Positions 19,799 to 31,136 of a stretch of 64,000 nt of DNA are shown here, one piece after another. A model generated the notes under the pieces. It searched no databases, was not told the origin of the DNA, and saw nothing but the letters and a program-made list of their open reading frames with translations. Within the stretch, counting starts at the first letter, position 1; each line of letters starts with the position of its first letter. The stretch comes from Bacteroidota bacterium (GTDB taxonomy: Bacteria; Bacteroidota; Bacteroidia; Bacteroidales; CAIXZF01), in NCBI GenBank assembly GCA_026391855.1, contig JAPLDE010000155.1, forward strand, positions 1-64,000, in the 5' to 3' direction. Made by a program: the position numbers and the translations under genes.

Positions 19799-19936
19799 AG
19801 AATACAGTTAGGCTGAAACCATACGAGGATAACAAGAAAATTGTTTCCCTGTTCAATGTTTTTATTAGATCGATTCTATTTATGAGCTAAGTTAAAAAAT
19901 ATTTCAAAATTGAATGAATTGAATTAAAAATCCTGT

Positions 19937-19944
19937 TAATTTTG
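19937..19944 (+). promoter_or_regulatory. Putative -7 box TAATTTTG upstream of gdhA
   Basis: Matches TAnnTTTG, about 70 nt upstream of ATG 20015. Confidence 0.5.
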
Positions 19945-19978
19945 CATTGTGAATTTGTTAACAATGTTACAGTAATAA

Positions 19979-21331
<1,353 letters not shown>

Positions 21332-21353
21332 TTAACAAAAGTTGCTTCATGAG

Positions 21354-21380
21354 ACGGCTTCCAAAAGAGGCCGTTTTTTT
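21354..21380 (+). terminator. Rho-independent terminator downstream of gdhA
   Basis: ACGGCTTC-CAAAA-GAGGCCGT followed by TTTTTT. Confidence 0.8.
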
Positions 21381-21396
21381 GTGATCTTTTTTTTGT

Positions 21397-21404
21397 TATG
21401 TTTG
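21397..21404 (+). promoter_or_regulatory. Putative -7 box TATGTTTG
   Basis: Overlaps the ORF-track start at 21398, so the true start is likely the downstream ATG at 21431. Confidence 0.55.
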
Positions 21405-21430
21405 CAACAACTCTAATATTCCAAAATGTT

Positions 21431-21886
21431 ATGAAAGAATTTACCTCTATCAATGATATCCTCGACTTCGCCATCCAGGCAGAACAGGAAGCCGTGGATT
21501 TTTATTCAATGCTTTCACTGAATACTTCAAATCAGGAAATGGTTGACGTATTCAGGCAATTCGCCAAAGAAGAAATGGGACATAAGGCCCGTCTTCTGAA
21601 AATCAAAGAAGAAGGCATTATTACTATGGATGTTGCATCAGTCCAGGATCTGAAAATCGGTGATTATCTCGTTGATATTCAGCCTACTCCGGACATGGGG
21701 TACCAGGAAACCCTGATCGTTGCCATGAAAAAGGAAAAAGCAGCCTTTAAACTATATTCGAACCTGGCGGAGAAAACACCTGTGCCGGAGATCCGCAATG
21801 TATTCCTTTCCCTGGCCATGGAAGAGTCAAAACATAAACTCCGTTTTGAACTGGAATATGATGAATTCATTCTGAGAGAAAACTAA
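21431..21886 (+). CDS. Ferritin/rubrerythrin-like diiron protein
   Basis: AIQAEQEAVDFY...FAKEEMGHKARLLKI...AMKKEKAAFKLYSNLAE...AMEESKHKLRFELEYD: paired E and ExxH motifs of a ferritin-like four-helix bundle. Confidence 0.88.
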   Translation: MKEFTSINDILDFAIQAEQEAVDFYSMLSLNTSNQEMVDVFRQFAKEEMGHKARLLKIKEEGIITMDVASVQDLKIGDYLVDIQPTPDMGYQETLIVAMKKEKAAFKLYSNLAEKTPVPEIRNVFLSLAMEESKHKLRFELEYDEFILREN

Positions 21887-21902
21887 CCCTTAGCTATAAC
21901 CC

Positions 21903-21948
21903 AAAAAGAAAAGAGGTTGCCCCGCAAGGAACAACCTCTTTTCTTTTT
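21903..21948. terminator. Bidirectional terminator between convergent genes
   Basis: Perfect 17-bp stem AAAAAGAAAAGAGGTTG / CAACCTCTTTTCTTTTT. Confidence 0.88.
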
Positions 21949-21960
21949 ATGCAGAGATGT

Positions 21961-24162
21961 TTATCGGACAATATTAACCACTCCGTCGTATTTAAACTCC
22001 TCTTTTTTCTTCTTGTATCTCAGAACCACATAGTAAGTGCCTTCAGCCAGTCCGGCACCATCCCATTCACTTAAATAGGGTGATTGTTCAAACACTTTCT
22101 TACCCCATCGGTCATAAACTGACAGCACATTCACCATGTAGTTTTCCAGGTTCTCGATCTTGAATTTGTCGTTTTTGCCATCTCCGTTGGGAGTGATCAC
22201 ATTGGGGATCTTCAGGTCATACACGATCTCCTGTACAACAAGAACTTTATGGGATATCGAATCCTTACATCCCCTGTCGGTGGTAGCATATAACCATACC
22301 GTGTAATAACCGTCACGGGTATAGATAAACGATGGATTCAGATCGGTAGAAGTACTTTTCAGCGAATCACCGAAATTCCACAGGTATTGGTCAGTGATAG
22401 GGATTGAGGTATTGGTAAAGGCGATCGTAGGTTCATCCAGTGAAGTGCTGTCCGGAACGGGTGTGAATTCAGGCTGAGGGTTTGGATATACCTGGATAAG
22501 CTTGGGAATAGTATCTTGTTTTGAGCAACCTGCAGCAGTAGTGGCGTTTAGCTGGACTGTATATGCGAAGGCACTGGGGTTATAATGGTAAACATGGGTA
22601 GGGCTTTTCGTAGAGTCATTGTGTCCGTCTCCAAAATCCCACCAGTAGTGTTGAATATCCGGTGTGGTGTTATTGGTGAAATTCACCACAAGCGTGTCGC
22701 AACCGGTATAGGGTTCAGGCTTGAAGGAGATCATCGGATATTTGTTGTAGACCACCAGTACTGAGTCATGCTGAACGGAACAACGCGTACTGTCTTTTAT
22801 TTCGACATGGTACATGGTTGTTTGGGACGGACTCGCTATGGGTGAGGAGATATTCGGGTTGTTCAGGGTCGCTATCGGGGTCCATTGCACCGAATAGGGC
22901 GGGAATCCCCCGGTGGCAGTGGTCCACAGCGGAACCTGCCCTTCACAAACGGAAGTATCATTGGAAGCCGCCATCGTTATATTTACATAATCTTTGATTG
23001 GAATAGTCAGGGTAGTATCACCCTGGCCGCAAACAGATGTCTTAATTTTCAGCTTAACTTCTTCTGTTCCTTCGGTAATTCCATCATAGATAGGATCGAT
23101 TGTAAGTGTGGTGGAAATATGATAAGGCAATACTAAAACACTGTCAATGATAAGGTTATAGTCAACACCATTGATAGCTGATCCAAAGATCGAATCAATT
23201 TTCACCCAGATGGAATCCGGCCGGGCGAAGGGCATGGTAAAGGTTAACACTGCCTTACGGCAGCCTTCAATAGCCATAGGCGTGACTAAACTGGGGTTTG
23301 CAGGACTCACATAGTTCAGGTTAACACTCAGTGAGGTACTGGTAAAGCTGTTTGCTTCAAGGAAAACGCCGGAATCATAAACCCCATCGCCTACATCGCT
23401 GACAGCCAGTTTAATATGATAGGTGTTACAGGGAATGACACCACTCTGGGCAACTAGTACCACAGTAAAAGCATCGTATTGTATGGTGGCACCAGGAGGT
23501 GTTGAATTGTCGATAAGAAACTGGCAATTCATACAAGGCCCCGTATTCATGGTGCCATTATTGACATTATTAATTGAAACAGGGGTTGCCGACATAGGCA
23601 GCAGGGCAATATTCTTTGCATTATTTGTAAAAGGCCCGTTGATACCGGGACCGCTGATGAAGAATCCAAATACGTCGTTATAATTACTGCCTGAAAATTC
23701 ATGGTATTCATCCGAACCGAACACATATCTGAACTTAACAGTGTCCGATTCAGGAATAAAGTCGAACTCGAGGATGGCGGCATTATAGATGGTCCCGTTG
23801 GCAATAGCCGCCAGGTCGGGATCTCCTCCGCCAGTGTTGCTGAGTCCGGCACTACCGCTGTTATTCGGTCCGGGAGCTACATTAATGTCTCCTGAGGTTA
23901 AAATGACTCCGCTGCCCAGTCCTATGTTCGTGTTGCCGGTAAAAGTACCCGCTGCAATAGGGTCACCGGTATAGGTAACATTGGAAACCTGGACTCCCTG
24001 ACCAACCAATACATTCTGAACCCATTGCTGGGGAGTTAATGTATTGCTGACCAGCAGCTGAGCCTTCACGCTGAATGGTAAAATGTTGAAAATTAACAAG
24101 ATAATACCAATAATAGACTTTAATTTGTTCATGCCGGGAGGGTTGTTAGGAGTTAACCTCAA
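21961..24162 (-). CDS. Secreted choice-of-anchor-L protein with PKD domains and T9SS type B (gliding-motility-type) C-terminal domain
   Basis: FRYVFGSDEYHEFSGSNYNDVFGFFISGPG; PKD WWDFGDGHNDSTKSPTHVYH; C-term IPNVITPNGDGKNDKFKIENLENYMVNVLSVYDRWGKKVFEQ. Confidence 0.92.
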   Translation of the reverse strand: MRLTPNNPPGMNKLKSIIGIILLIFNILPFSVKAQLLVSNTLTPQQWVQNVLVGQGVQVSNVTYTGDPIAAGTFTGNTNIGLGSGVILTSGDINVAPGPNNSGSAGLSNTGGGDPDLAAIANGTIYNAAILEFDFIPESDTVKFRYVFGSDEYHEFSGSNYNDVFGFFISGPGINGPFTNNAKNIALLPMSATPVSINNVNNGTMNTGPCMNCQFLIDNSTPPGATIQYDAFTVVLVAQSGVIPCNTYHIKLAVSDVGDGVYDSGVFLEANSFTSTSLSVNLNYVSPANPSLVTPMAIEGCRKAVLTFTMPFARPDSIWVKIDSIFGSAINGVDYNLIIDSVLVLPYHISTTLTIDPIYDGITEGTEEVKLKIKTSVCGQGDTTLTIPIKDYVNITMAASNDTSVCEGQVPLWTTATGGFPPYSVQWTPIATLNNPNISSPIASPSQTTMYHVEIKDSTRCSVQHDSVLVVYNKYPMISFKPEPYTGCDTLVVNFTNNTTPDIQHYWWDFGDGHNDSTKSPTHVYHYNPSAFAYTVQLNATTAAGCSKQDTIPKLIQVYPNPQPEFTPVPDSTSLDEPTIAFTNTSIPITDQYLWNFGDSLKSTSTDLNPSFIYTRDGYYTVWLYATTDRGCKDSISHKVLVVQEIVYDLKIPNVITPNGDGKNDKFKIENLENYMVNVLSVYDRWGKKVFEQSPYLSEWDGAGLAEGTYYVVLRYKKKKEEFKYDGVVNIVR

Positions 24163-24303
24163 ACCAATGCAATTTCACGCCAATTTGGCTTTCAAAAACA
24201 AAATTACAAATGTGTTGATGAAAAACCAAATTTTATTATTTGTACTATAGGCAGAAAACTGGCGTTAAAGGTTGCCTGCTCATTATAATTTAGTTAAATT
24301 TCT

Positions 24304-24311
24304 TACTTTTG
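24304..24311 (+). promoter_or_regulatory. Putative -7 box TACTTTTG
   Basis: Matches TAnnTTTG, 22 nt upstream of ATG 24333. Confidence 0.5.
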
Positions 24312-24332
24312 CCTGCTTTCTGATACGCTGCT

Positions 24333-26360
24333 ATGCAATTTGCCAACCCTCTCTTCCTGATCGGTCTCCTGGGAATTTCCATTCCTGTTATTATACACCT
24401 CTTTAATTTCAGGAGGTTTAAAAAGGTGTATTTCACCAATGTCCGTTTTATCGAGGAACTCAAGCAACAAACCCAGAAACAATCGAAACTGAAGCATCTG
24501 TTAATTCTTTTAGCGAGAATCCTTGCCATTGCCTGCCTTGTACTGGCATTTGCCCAACCATACATGCCGCTTAAGCACCAGATCATTCATAAAAGCACCA
24601 CCAATGCAGTGAGTACTTATGTTGACAATTCCTTCAGCATGGAAGTTAGGGGCAGTAAGGGAAACCTGCTCGATGAGGCCAAAAATAAAGCCCTTGAGGT
24701 TTCTGCAGCCTATAAGCCGGCTGACATCTTTCAGGTGCTGTCATCCGATTTCGAAGGAAAACAACAACGAATGATCACCAGGGAAGAATTTGCTGAACAA
24801 CTCAATGAAATTAAGCTTTCTCCCTCAACCCGGTCGTTGTCGGAAATCATCGCCCGGCAGAGAGACCTGCTTTCCACCTATCCCAGTGCCAATAAAAACA
24901 TCTATATTATCTCAGATTTTCAGAAGAGTACCTCAGATTTCAGCCACCTGAAAAAAGATACTTCTTCTTCGGTCTACCTGATCCCTGTGCTGGCTAACCA
25001 GTCGGGCAACCTGTTTGTTGATACTATCTGGTTCGATAATCCTGTACAGCAGCTTAATCAGCAGGCCACTCTCAGGGTGAGGTTGAAAAATACTTCGGAA
25101 AATGAACAGGAGAAAATTCCTATCAAGCTGATTATCAATAATAATCAAAGGGCAGTGGCCAGCTTCGATTGTCCGGCAAAAGGAGAGACCGAAGTTTCGC
25201 TTTCATTTAACAATAAATCTGAAGGAACACAACAGGGCTACCTGGAAATCGTTGATTACCCGGTTACATATGATGACAAGTTTTTCTTTTCTTTCAATGT
25301 TTGCAAGACCATTCCAGTATTGTGCATCAATGAGAAAGAGGAAAACCCATACCTGAACAACCTATTTGGAAAGGATTCCTCTTTTGATTACAGTACGGTA
25401 ATGCTGAAAACCCTTGATTACTCCTCATTTGGGAAGTACAGGCTGCTCGTCCTGAATGAATTGGCTTCCGTTTCCTCCGGTTTTCTACAGGAAATAAAGA
25501 ATTTTACCGACAATGGCGGGAGTATTGTTGTAATCCCTCCTCCCCAGCTGGATGCTGAAGCTTATAAGGGTTTCCTGCTGGCCTTCAATCTGGGTTTTTA
25601 TAAAAGCATGGACACTGTGAATACCCGGATTATGAAGCTGGAGACTGAACACGGTTTGTACCGGGATGTATTTGATAAAATCCCGGAGAACCTGGATCTT
25701 CCGCTGGTGTTTTCGCATTATCCCTTCGTTTTTTCTACCCGAAGCGGCGCTGAAGCAGTGCTGAAACTCGAAAATGACGACCCTTTCCTGACCGCCTTTC
25801 CTGTCGGACATGGCAAATTCTATATCCTGTCAACTCCCCTCAGAACGGAGTTCTCAAACTTTGGCAAACATGTACTGTTTGTCCCGACTTTTTACAAGAT
25901 AGCCTTGCTTAGCCAGCCCTTTGAAAAACTTTATTATTTCATAGGGAAAGATGATCCCATCGAGCTTTCCAATGGTTTATCGAAAGGGGATGATGTATAT
26001 AAGATACGAAAACTGGGAGAGCAGTATGAGTTTATACCTGAAAACAGGGTAGTAGGGTCAAAAGTAGTATTCTTACCGCATGACCAGGTGAAAGAAGCCG
26101 GAAATTATTCGGTGATGGACGGAAAAAACGAAATGATGGGTATTGCCTTCAATTATGACCGAAAAGAATCAGTGATGGATTTTTATACTCCGGATGAATT
26201 AAAAGCTGAAATTGATAAGGCCGGATTGACTAATTTTATGGTCTTAAATACCAGGGAAAAACCTGTTTCTATGGTCATACGGGAATTAAACAAGAGTGTC
26301 ATTATCGGATGTACAAAAGACCATCCAGCTTTCGGGTATGTTCGAGAACTGGTTTCTTGA
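24333..26360 (+). CDS. BatA-domain (N-terminal double-TM) membrane protein, C-terminus apparently truncated
   Basis: MQFANPLFLIGLLGISIPVIIHLFNFRRFKKVYFTNVRFIEELKQQTQKQSKLKHLLILLARILAI; lacks the C-terminal TM helix expected of this family and overlaps parC by up to 65 nt. Confidence 0.85.
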   Translation: MQFANPLFLIGLLGISIPVIIHLFNFRRFKKVYFTNVRFIEELKQQTQKQSKLKHLLILLARILAIACLVLAFAQPYMPLKHQIIHKSTTNAVSTYVDNSFSMEVRGSKGNLLDEAKNKALEVSAAYKPADIFQVLSSDFEGKQQRMITREEFAEQLNEIKLSPSTRSLSEIIARQRDLLSTYPSANKNIYIISDFQKSTSDFSHLKKDTSSSVYLIPVLANQSGNLFVDTIWFDNPVQQLNQQATLRVRLKNTSENEQEKIPIKLIINNNQRAVASFDCPAKGETEVSLSFNNKSEGTQQGYLEIVDYPVTYDDKFFFSFNVCKTIPVLCINEKEENPYLNNLFGKDSSFDYSTVMLKTLDYSSFGKYRLLVLNELASVSSGFLQEIKNFTDNGGSIVVIPPPQLDAEAYKGFLLAFNLGFYKSMDTVNTRIMKLETEHGLYRDVFDKIPENLDLPLVFSHYPFVFSTRSGAEAVLKLENDDPFLTAFPVGHGKFYILSTPLRTEFSNFGKHVLFVPTFYKIALLSQPFEKLYYFIGKDDPIELSNGLSKGDDVYKIRKLGEQYEFIPENRVVGSKVVFLPHDQVKEAGNYSVMDGKNEMMGIAFNYDRKESVMDFYTPDELKAEIDKAGLTNFMVLNTREKPVSMVIRELNKSVIIGCTKDHPAFGYVRELVS

Positions 26361-28899
26361 TTATGCCTCTTATGTGATACAGGAAAGGGCTGTACCTGAC
26401 CTTGACGACGGACTGAAACCGGTACAGCGGAGGTTGCTTCATGCCATGAAGGAACTGGACGACGGGCGGTATAATAAAGTGGCCAATATTATAGGTCATA
26501 CCATGAAATATCACCCGCACGGTGATGCTTCCATCGGTGATGCCCTTGTTCAGATGGGCCAGAAAGAATTGTTGGTCGATACCCAGGGTAACTGGGGAAA
26601 TATCCTTACCGGCGACGGAGCCGCCGCCCCCAGGTATATTGAGGCAAGACCCTCCAAATTCGCACTGGAAGTGGTCTATAACCCTAAAACAACCCGTTGG
26701 ACACTGTCGTACGACGGAAGGAACAAAGAACCCATTACCCTTCCGGTAAAATTTCCCCTGTTGCTGGCACAGGGGGCTGAAGGTATTGCCGTAGGACTGG
26801 CCTCAAAGATCCTTCCGCATAACTTCAATGAGCTCATCGATGCGGCCATCGATCACCTGAAGGGTATCACAACGCCTTTTTTTCCTGATTTCCCGACAGG
26901 CGGACAGGCAGATTTTTCAAGATATAACGACGGGCTTCGCGGCAGCCGGGTCCGTATCCGCGCAAAGATCAGCCAGTTTGATAAAAAAACACTGGTAATC
27001 AATGAAATACCTTTTGGGACCAATACGACTTCCCTCATTGATTCTATCCTTGCTGCCAATGATAAAGGGAAGATAAGGATCAGAAAGATCGATGACAATA
27101 CGGCCAACGAAGTGGAAATACTGGTCCACCTGGCTCCGGGAGTGTCTCCCGATACCACTATCGATGCCTTGTATGCCTTTACCGATTGCGAGGTAACCAT
27201 TTCACCGAACTCCTGCGTAATCGACAAGGGAAAACCGCGTTTCATGGGGGTTACAGAGATTCTGGCCCATTGTACCAACCGTATCCGGGAACTCCTGAAA
27301 CTGGAACTGGAAATAAAGCTTGCTGAACTGTTGGAGCAATGGCATTTTTCTTCCCTGGAAAAGATCTTCATCCAAAAAAAGATCTACCGGAATATCGAAA
27401 AATGCGAGACCTGGGAATCGGTGTTGGAAACCATTGACCTCGGCCTGGAACCCTATAAGAAAAAATTATACAGGGCCGTTACAACTGAAGATATTGTGAG
27501 GCTGACGGAATTGAAGATCAAGAGAATCTCAAAATTCGATTCCTTTAAAGCCGATGAGCGCATCAGGGACCTGGAAGAGGAGATGGAAAAAGTTAAAACC
27601 AATTTAGCCCGGATTACCGACTATTCAATTGATTACCTTCTTCATATCAAAGAAAAATATGGTAAGGAAAAGGAAAGAAAAACAGAGATCAGGAATTTCG
27701 ATACCATTGAGGCTACACTGGTGGCAGCAGCTACACAGAAACTGTATGTTAACCGGATAGAGGGTTTTGCCGGGACCAGCCTGAAGAAAGATGAATTTGT
27801 TTGCGAATGTTCTGATATTGATGATATTATCGTGATCAGGGAGGACGGCAGCTGCCTGGTTACCAAGGTCAGCGAGAAAGTCTTTGTTGGTGAGAATATT
27901 CTCCATATTGCAGTTTTCAAGCGGAATGACGAACGTACAGTGTATAACCTGATTTATCAGGATGGCAAAAAGGGTTATTACTTTGTTAAAAGGTTTGCTG
28001 TGCTGGGGGTTACCCGCGATAAAGAGTATTCCCTTACCAAAGGTACTTCGGGCTCAAAGGTGGTCTACTTCTCTGCCAATCCCAACGGGGAAGCTGAAAT
28101 TGTGCAAATCACACACAAACCAAAACCCAAGCTTAAAAAACTCTCTTTTGAGTTCAATTTCAGTGAATTAGCGATCAAAGGAAGACAATCTATCGGAAAT
28201 ATCATAACCCGACATGCCATCAGAAAAATTGTAAAAAAAGAAGAGGGTATTTCTACACTCGGTGCCAGGAATATCTGGTTCGATGATTCCATCAAACGAT
28301 TGAATGTGGAAGGAAGGGGAATGCTGCTCGGCGCCTTCGATAATGGAGATAAAATTTTAACCATTTATCAGTCAGGTCATTATAAATTAACCGGTTTTGA
28401 TCTCAATATTCATGTTGATGAAGATCTCATCCATATTGAGAAATTCAGACCCGAAAAAGTGATTACAGCCGTCTACCTCGAAGGAATCCTGAACAAACAC
28501 TATGTGAAGCGTTTCCAGATTGAGATTACTGATAAAAAAACTGATTTCATCGGGGAGGAAGATGGGTCAAAACTGGTTTATTTCTGGCTTCAGAACGAAC
28601 CCCGGATGACCTATTCATACATTAAGAAGACCAGGAACAAACCGGATGAGACCATAACACTGGAGGAGGACCTGGTGGAGTTTGTCGGTATAAAAAGTTA
28701 CAAAGCCAAAGGGAAGAGGATATGTGACCATGATATTTTCGAACTGGATTTCAATGCCAGAGAAGCAGAAATGGCAGAAGAAGCGGAAACTGAGCAGCCG
28801 GATCAGGAAGAAGATTTTCCATCCACACTAAATGAACCCAATCGTCCCGGTCCGGAAGTTGAAGGTAGCGATGGTATCCAAATGACGCTCGAGTTCTGA
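26296..28899 (+). CDS. parC: DNA topoisomerase IV subunit A (N-terminus possibly truncated)
   Basis: SGMFENWFLDYASYVIQERAVPDLDDGLKPVQRRLLHAMKELDDGRYNKVANIIGHTMKYHPHGDASIGDALVQMGQKELLVDTQGNWGNILTGDGAAAPRYIEARPSKFA. Confidence 0.93.
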   Translation: MSLSDVQKTIQLSGMFENWFLDYASYVIQERAVPDLDDGLKPVQRRLLHAMKELDDGRYNKVANIIGHTMKYHPHGDASIGDALVQMGQKELLVDTQGNWGNILTGDGAAAPRYIEARPSKFALEVVYNPKTTRWTLSYDGRNKEPITLPVKFPLLLAQGAEGIAVGLASKILPHNFNELIDAAIDHLKGITTPFFPDFPTGGQADFSRYNDGLRGSRVRIRAKISQFDKKTLVINEIPFGTNTTSLIDSILAANDKGKIRIRKIDDNTANEVEILVHLAPGVSPDTTIDALYAFTDCEVTISPNSCVIDKGKPRFMGVTEILAHCTNRIRELLKLELEIKLAELLEQWHFSSLEKIFIQKKIYRNIEKCETWESVLETIDLGLEPYKKKLYRAVTTEDIVRLTELKIKRISKFDSFKADERIRDLEEEMEKVKTNLARITDYSIDYLLHIKEKYGKEKERKTEIRNFDTIEATLVAAATQKLYVNRIEGFAGTSLKKDEFVCECSDIDDIIVIREDGSCLVTKVSEKVFVGENILHIAVFKRNDERTVYNLIYQDGKKGYYFVKRFAVLGVTRDKEYSLTKGTSGSKVVYFSANPNGEAEIVQITHKPKPKLKKLSFEFNFSELAIKGRQSIGNIITRHAIRKIVKKEEGISTLGARNIWFDDSIKRLNVEGRGMLLGAFDNGDKILTIYQSGHYKLTGFDLNIHVDEDLIHIEKFRPEKVITAVYLEGILNKHYVKRFQIEITDKKTDFIGEEDGSKLVYFWLQNEPRMTYSYIKKTRNKPDETITLEEDLVEFVGIKSYKAKGKRICDHDIFELDFNAREAEMAEEAETEQPDQEEDFPSTLNEPNRPGPEVEGSDGIQMTLEF

Positions 28900-28959
28900 G
28901 GCAGGTGTCCGAAATTTGTTTTAGAGAAAAAAGTAAATTAATAAATCAGGTAGAAAATA

Positions 28960-30183
28960 ATGGAAGACAAACAAGTACTCACGGTTACTCCGGATGTTCA
29001 TTGGGTAGGAGTGCTTGACCCGGATCTTATCCGTTTTGATGTGGTAATGGAGACAAAATTCGGGACAACGTATAATTCCTATTTTATCGATGCGGATAAG
29101 AAAGCGTTGGTTGATACGGTGAAGGAGCCCTTTTGGCCGGTATTTCTTGAAAAGCTAAAGCAACTCACGGATCCTGCTGAAATTCAATATATTATTGTTA
29201 ATCACACCGAACCGGATCATTCAGGATGTCTTCCCCAAATGCTTAAAGCAGCCCCGAATGCCACAGTGGTAGGAAGCGGAAATGCCGTTCGTTACCTGCG
29301 CGATCAGCTGGGAGTTGAGTTTTCGCATCTTATTGTAAAAGATGGAGATAAACTGAGCCTGGGGAATAAAACACTGACTTTTATCGGTGCTCCCAACCTT
29401 CACTGGCCCGATACTATCTTTACCTGGCTGGAAGAGGATAAACTGTTGTTTACCTGTGATGCTTTTGGGTGCCACTTCAGTCATCCGGTCATGTTCGACG
29501 ACACAGTCGGGGATTTTAGTGAGGCCTTTACTTTTTATTTCAACGTCATCCTTAAGCCATACAGCAAATTTGTGGTAAAAGCGATCGCAAAGATCGCCTC
29601 ACTGCCTGTTTATGCCATCTGTACCGGTCATGGCCCAATTCTGCGTAAAGACTGGAAAAAATATGTGGATCTTTCCGGTCAGTTGGCTGCTGCGGCACTT
29701 GAGTTGCCGAAGAAAAACCGTGTGCTGATCGCCTATGTCTCTGCATACAGGAATACCGCCAGCATGGCCGAAAGGATTGCCGACGGGATCAGGGAAGCCG
29801 GGGCCGGACTGGAAGTAGATATGTTTGACATGGAGGGTGTTCCCATGGCCGAAGTGGAAAGAAGGGTAGAGGAGGCCGGTGCTGTCATCGTTGGATCACC
29901 CATCATCAACCAGAACATTTTATTGCAGGTTTACCAGCTATTCGCCATCATGAACCCTATCCGCGACAGGGGAAAGCTGGCCGGTGCCTTTGGAAGTTAC
30001 GGGTGGAGCGCCGAATTCATGAAAAGCATGGAAACCAATCTTTTGAATCTGAAGCTGAACTTTATTGATAAAGGAGTGTTTGTTCGCTTTACGCCCCACG
30101 AGAATGAACTCAGGGAGTGTCTTCTGTACGGGCAGTTGTTCGGCGAAAAAATGCTTGAGGAAATGGCCAAATGTGCAGGATAA
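28960..30183 (+). CDS. Flavodiiron protein (FprA family A-type flavoprotein)
   Basis: NHTEPDHSG metal motif, CTGHGPI, C-terminal flavodoxin domain (VLIAYVSAYRNTASMAERIADG). Confidence 0.93.
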   Translation: MEDKQVLTVTPDVHWVGVLDPDLIRFDVVMETKFGTTYNSYFIDADKKALVDTVKEPFWPVFLEKLKQLTDPAEIQYIIVNHTEPDHSGCLPQMLKAAPNATVVGSGNAVRYLRDQLGVEFSHLIVKDGDKLSLGNKTLTFIGAPNLHWPDTIFTWLEEDKLLFTCDAFGCHFSHPVMFDDTVGDFSEAFTFYFNVILKPYSKFVVKAIAKIASLPVYAICTGHGPILRKDWKKYVDLSGQLAAAALELPKKNRVLIAYVSAYRNTASMAERIADGIREAGAGLEVDMFDMEGVPMAEVERRVEEAGAVIVGSPIINQNILLQVYQLFAIMNPIRDRGKLAGAFGSYGWSAEFMKSMETNLLNLKLNFIDKGVFVRFTPHENELRECLLYGQLFGEKMLEEMAKCAG

Positions 30184-30209
30184 AACATCACCGGTTCATA
30201 ATACATTCA

Positions 30210-31043
30210 ATGCGCTTTCATAAAGTTGGCCTGATAATGATGTCGTTACTGCTGAGCTTATCCTGCAGCCCGCAAAAACGGCTGGCCAGAGAAGCTGTTG
30301 ACAATTTCAAACCACCTGCTGTATTGTTGCTTTTCCCTGATTTTATCTTTAAAACAAATAGCAAAACGCCCGATATCAGTGGTTATGCTTCCCTGTCTAA
30401 TGATCAGAAAGACTCAGTGAAATATTTTAACAGCAAGTTTATCCGGTTTACCGAGGATTCCACCTTATTGAGAATATATTACTCAAGCATGTGTGAAGAG
30501 TTGAAAAACCTTGGTTTTAAGGTGCTGAAAGAAAATAAACTGGACAGCTTTTTGACCCTGAAAGAGCCGGCTGTTGTGTTATCTATGGTCCAGGCTGAGT
30601 TAGAGGAAACGGCTGACACCGCATTGGAAAGCGAGGTTTTTGACGACTCCCTGTATTATTCCAGGCAGTTCATCCTGAATGTGGTAAGGCTGAATTCCTG
30701 GTTTGAGCTGAACAGGCTTAACACGCCCGGAGACAGCATAAAAGTGCTCTTTAGTTCCTTTTTTGTCGGCGACCAGGTCGATGGCAATTTCCGAAGACAT
30801 CCCCTCATCATGGATGTGAATTTTAAATACAGGTACATGGAGATCAGGCTGGATGACGTTTATGGTTTAGCTGATTTTTCAGGAAAGAAAAATGCAGGCT
30901 ATCTTTTTGATTTACTGTTGAATAACTATATAAACACCAGGTACCCTGATGCCTTCCGGCCCGGCACCTACTGGCACTATAACCGCTTCAACAACCGGCT
31001 GAAACCCACCAGCGATGACCGGTTTACAATAATTGACAATTGA
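30210..31043 (+). CDS. Putative lipoprotein of unknown function
   Basis: MRFHKVGLIMMSLLLSLSCSPQKRL lipobox; ORF-track start is 30171; terminal residues and stop codon lie in the AATTGACAATTG repeat. Confidence 0.75.
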   Translation: MRFHKVGLIMMSLLLSLSCSPQKRLAREAVDNFKPPAVLLLFPDFIFKTNSKTPDISGYASLSNDQKDSVKYFNSKFIRFTEDSTLLRIYYSSMCEELKNLGFKVLKENKLDSFLTLKEPAVVLSMVQAELEETADTALESEVFDDSLYYSRQFILNVVRLNSWFELNRLNTPGDSIKVLFSSFFVGDQVDGNFRRHPLIMDVNFKYRYMEIRLDDVYGLADFSGKKNAGYLFDLLLNNYINTRYPDAFRPGTYWHYNRFNNRLKPTSDDRFTIIDN

Positions 31044-31062
31044 CAATTGACAATTAACAATT
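31028..31062. repeat. AATTGACA short tandem repeat
   Basis: AATAATTGACAATTGACAATTGACAATTAACAATTAA. Confidence 0.8.
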
Positions 31063-31093
31063 AATATCGTGTCCCCACGATTGCTGACTGCTT

Positions 31094-31136
31094 GGTAACG
31101 TAAACAAATGGACATGCCATGGCATGTCCCTACGAA
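31094..31136. repeat. REP-like palindromic element, second copy
   Basis: GGTAACGTAAACAAATGGACATGCCATGGCATGTCCCTACGAA; its reverse complement matches 8298-8340 at 41/43 positions. Confidence 0.88.

Noticed and set aside
19799-19830. MntR/DtxR-type operator upstream of the Nramp gene (GTTAGGCTGAAAC)
   Set aside because: Inverted-repeat symmetry is poor; not supportable by eye.
21398-21430. Upstream start of the ferritin-like gene (MFATTLIFQNV...)
   Set aside because: Overlaps the likely -7 box TATGTTTG; the homologous protein appears to start at 21431.
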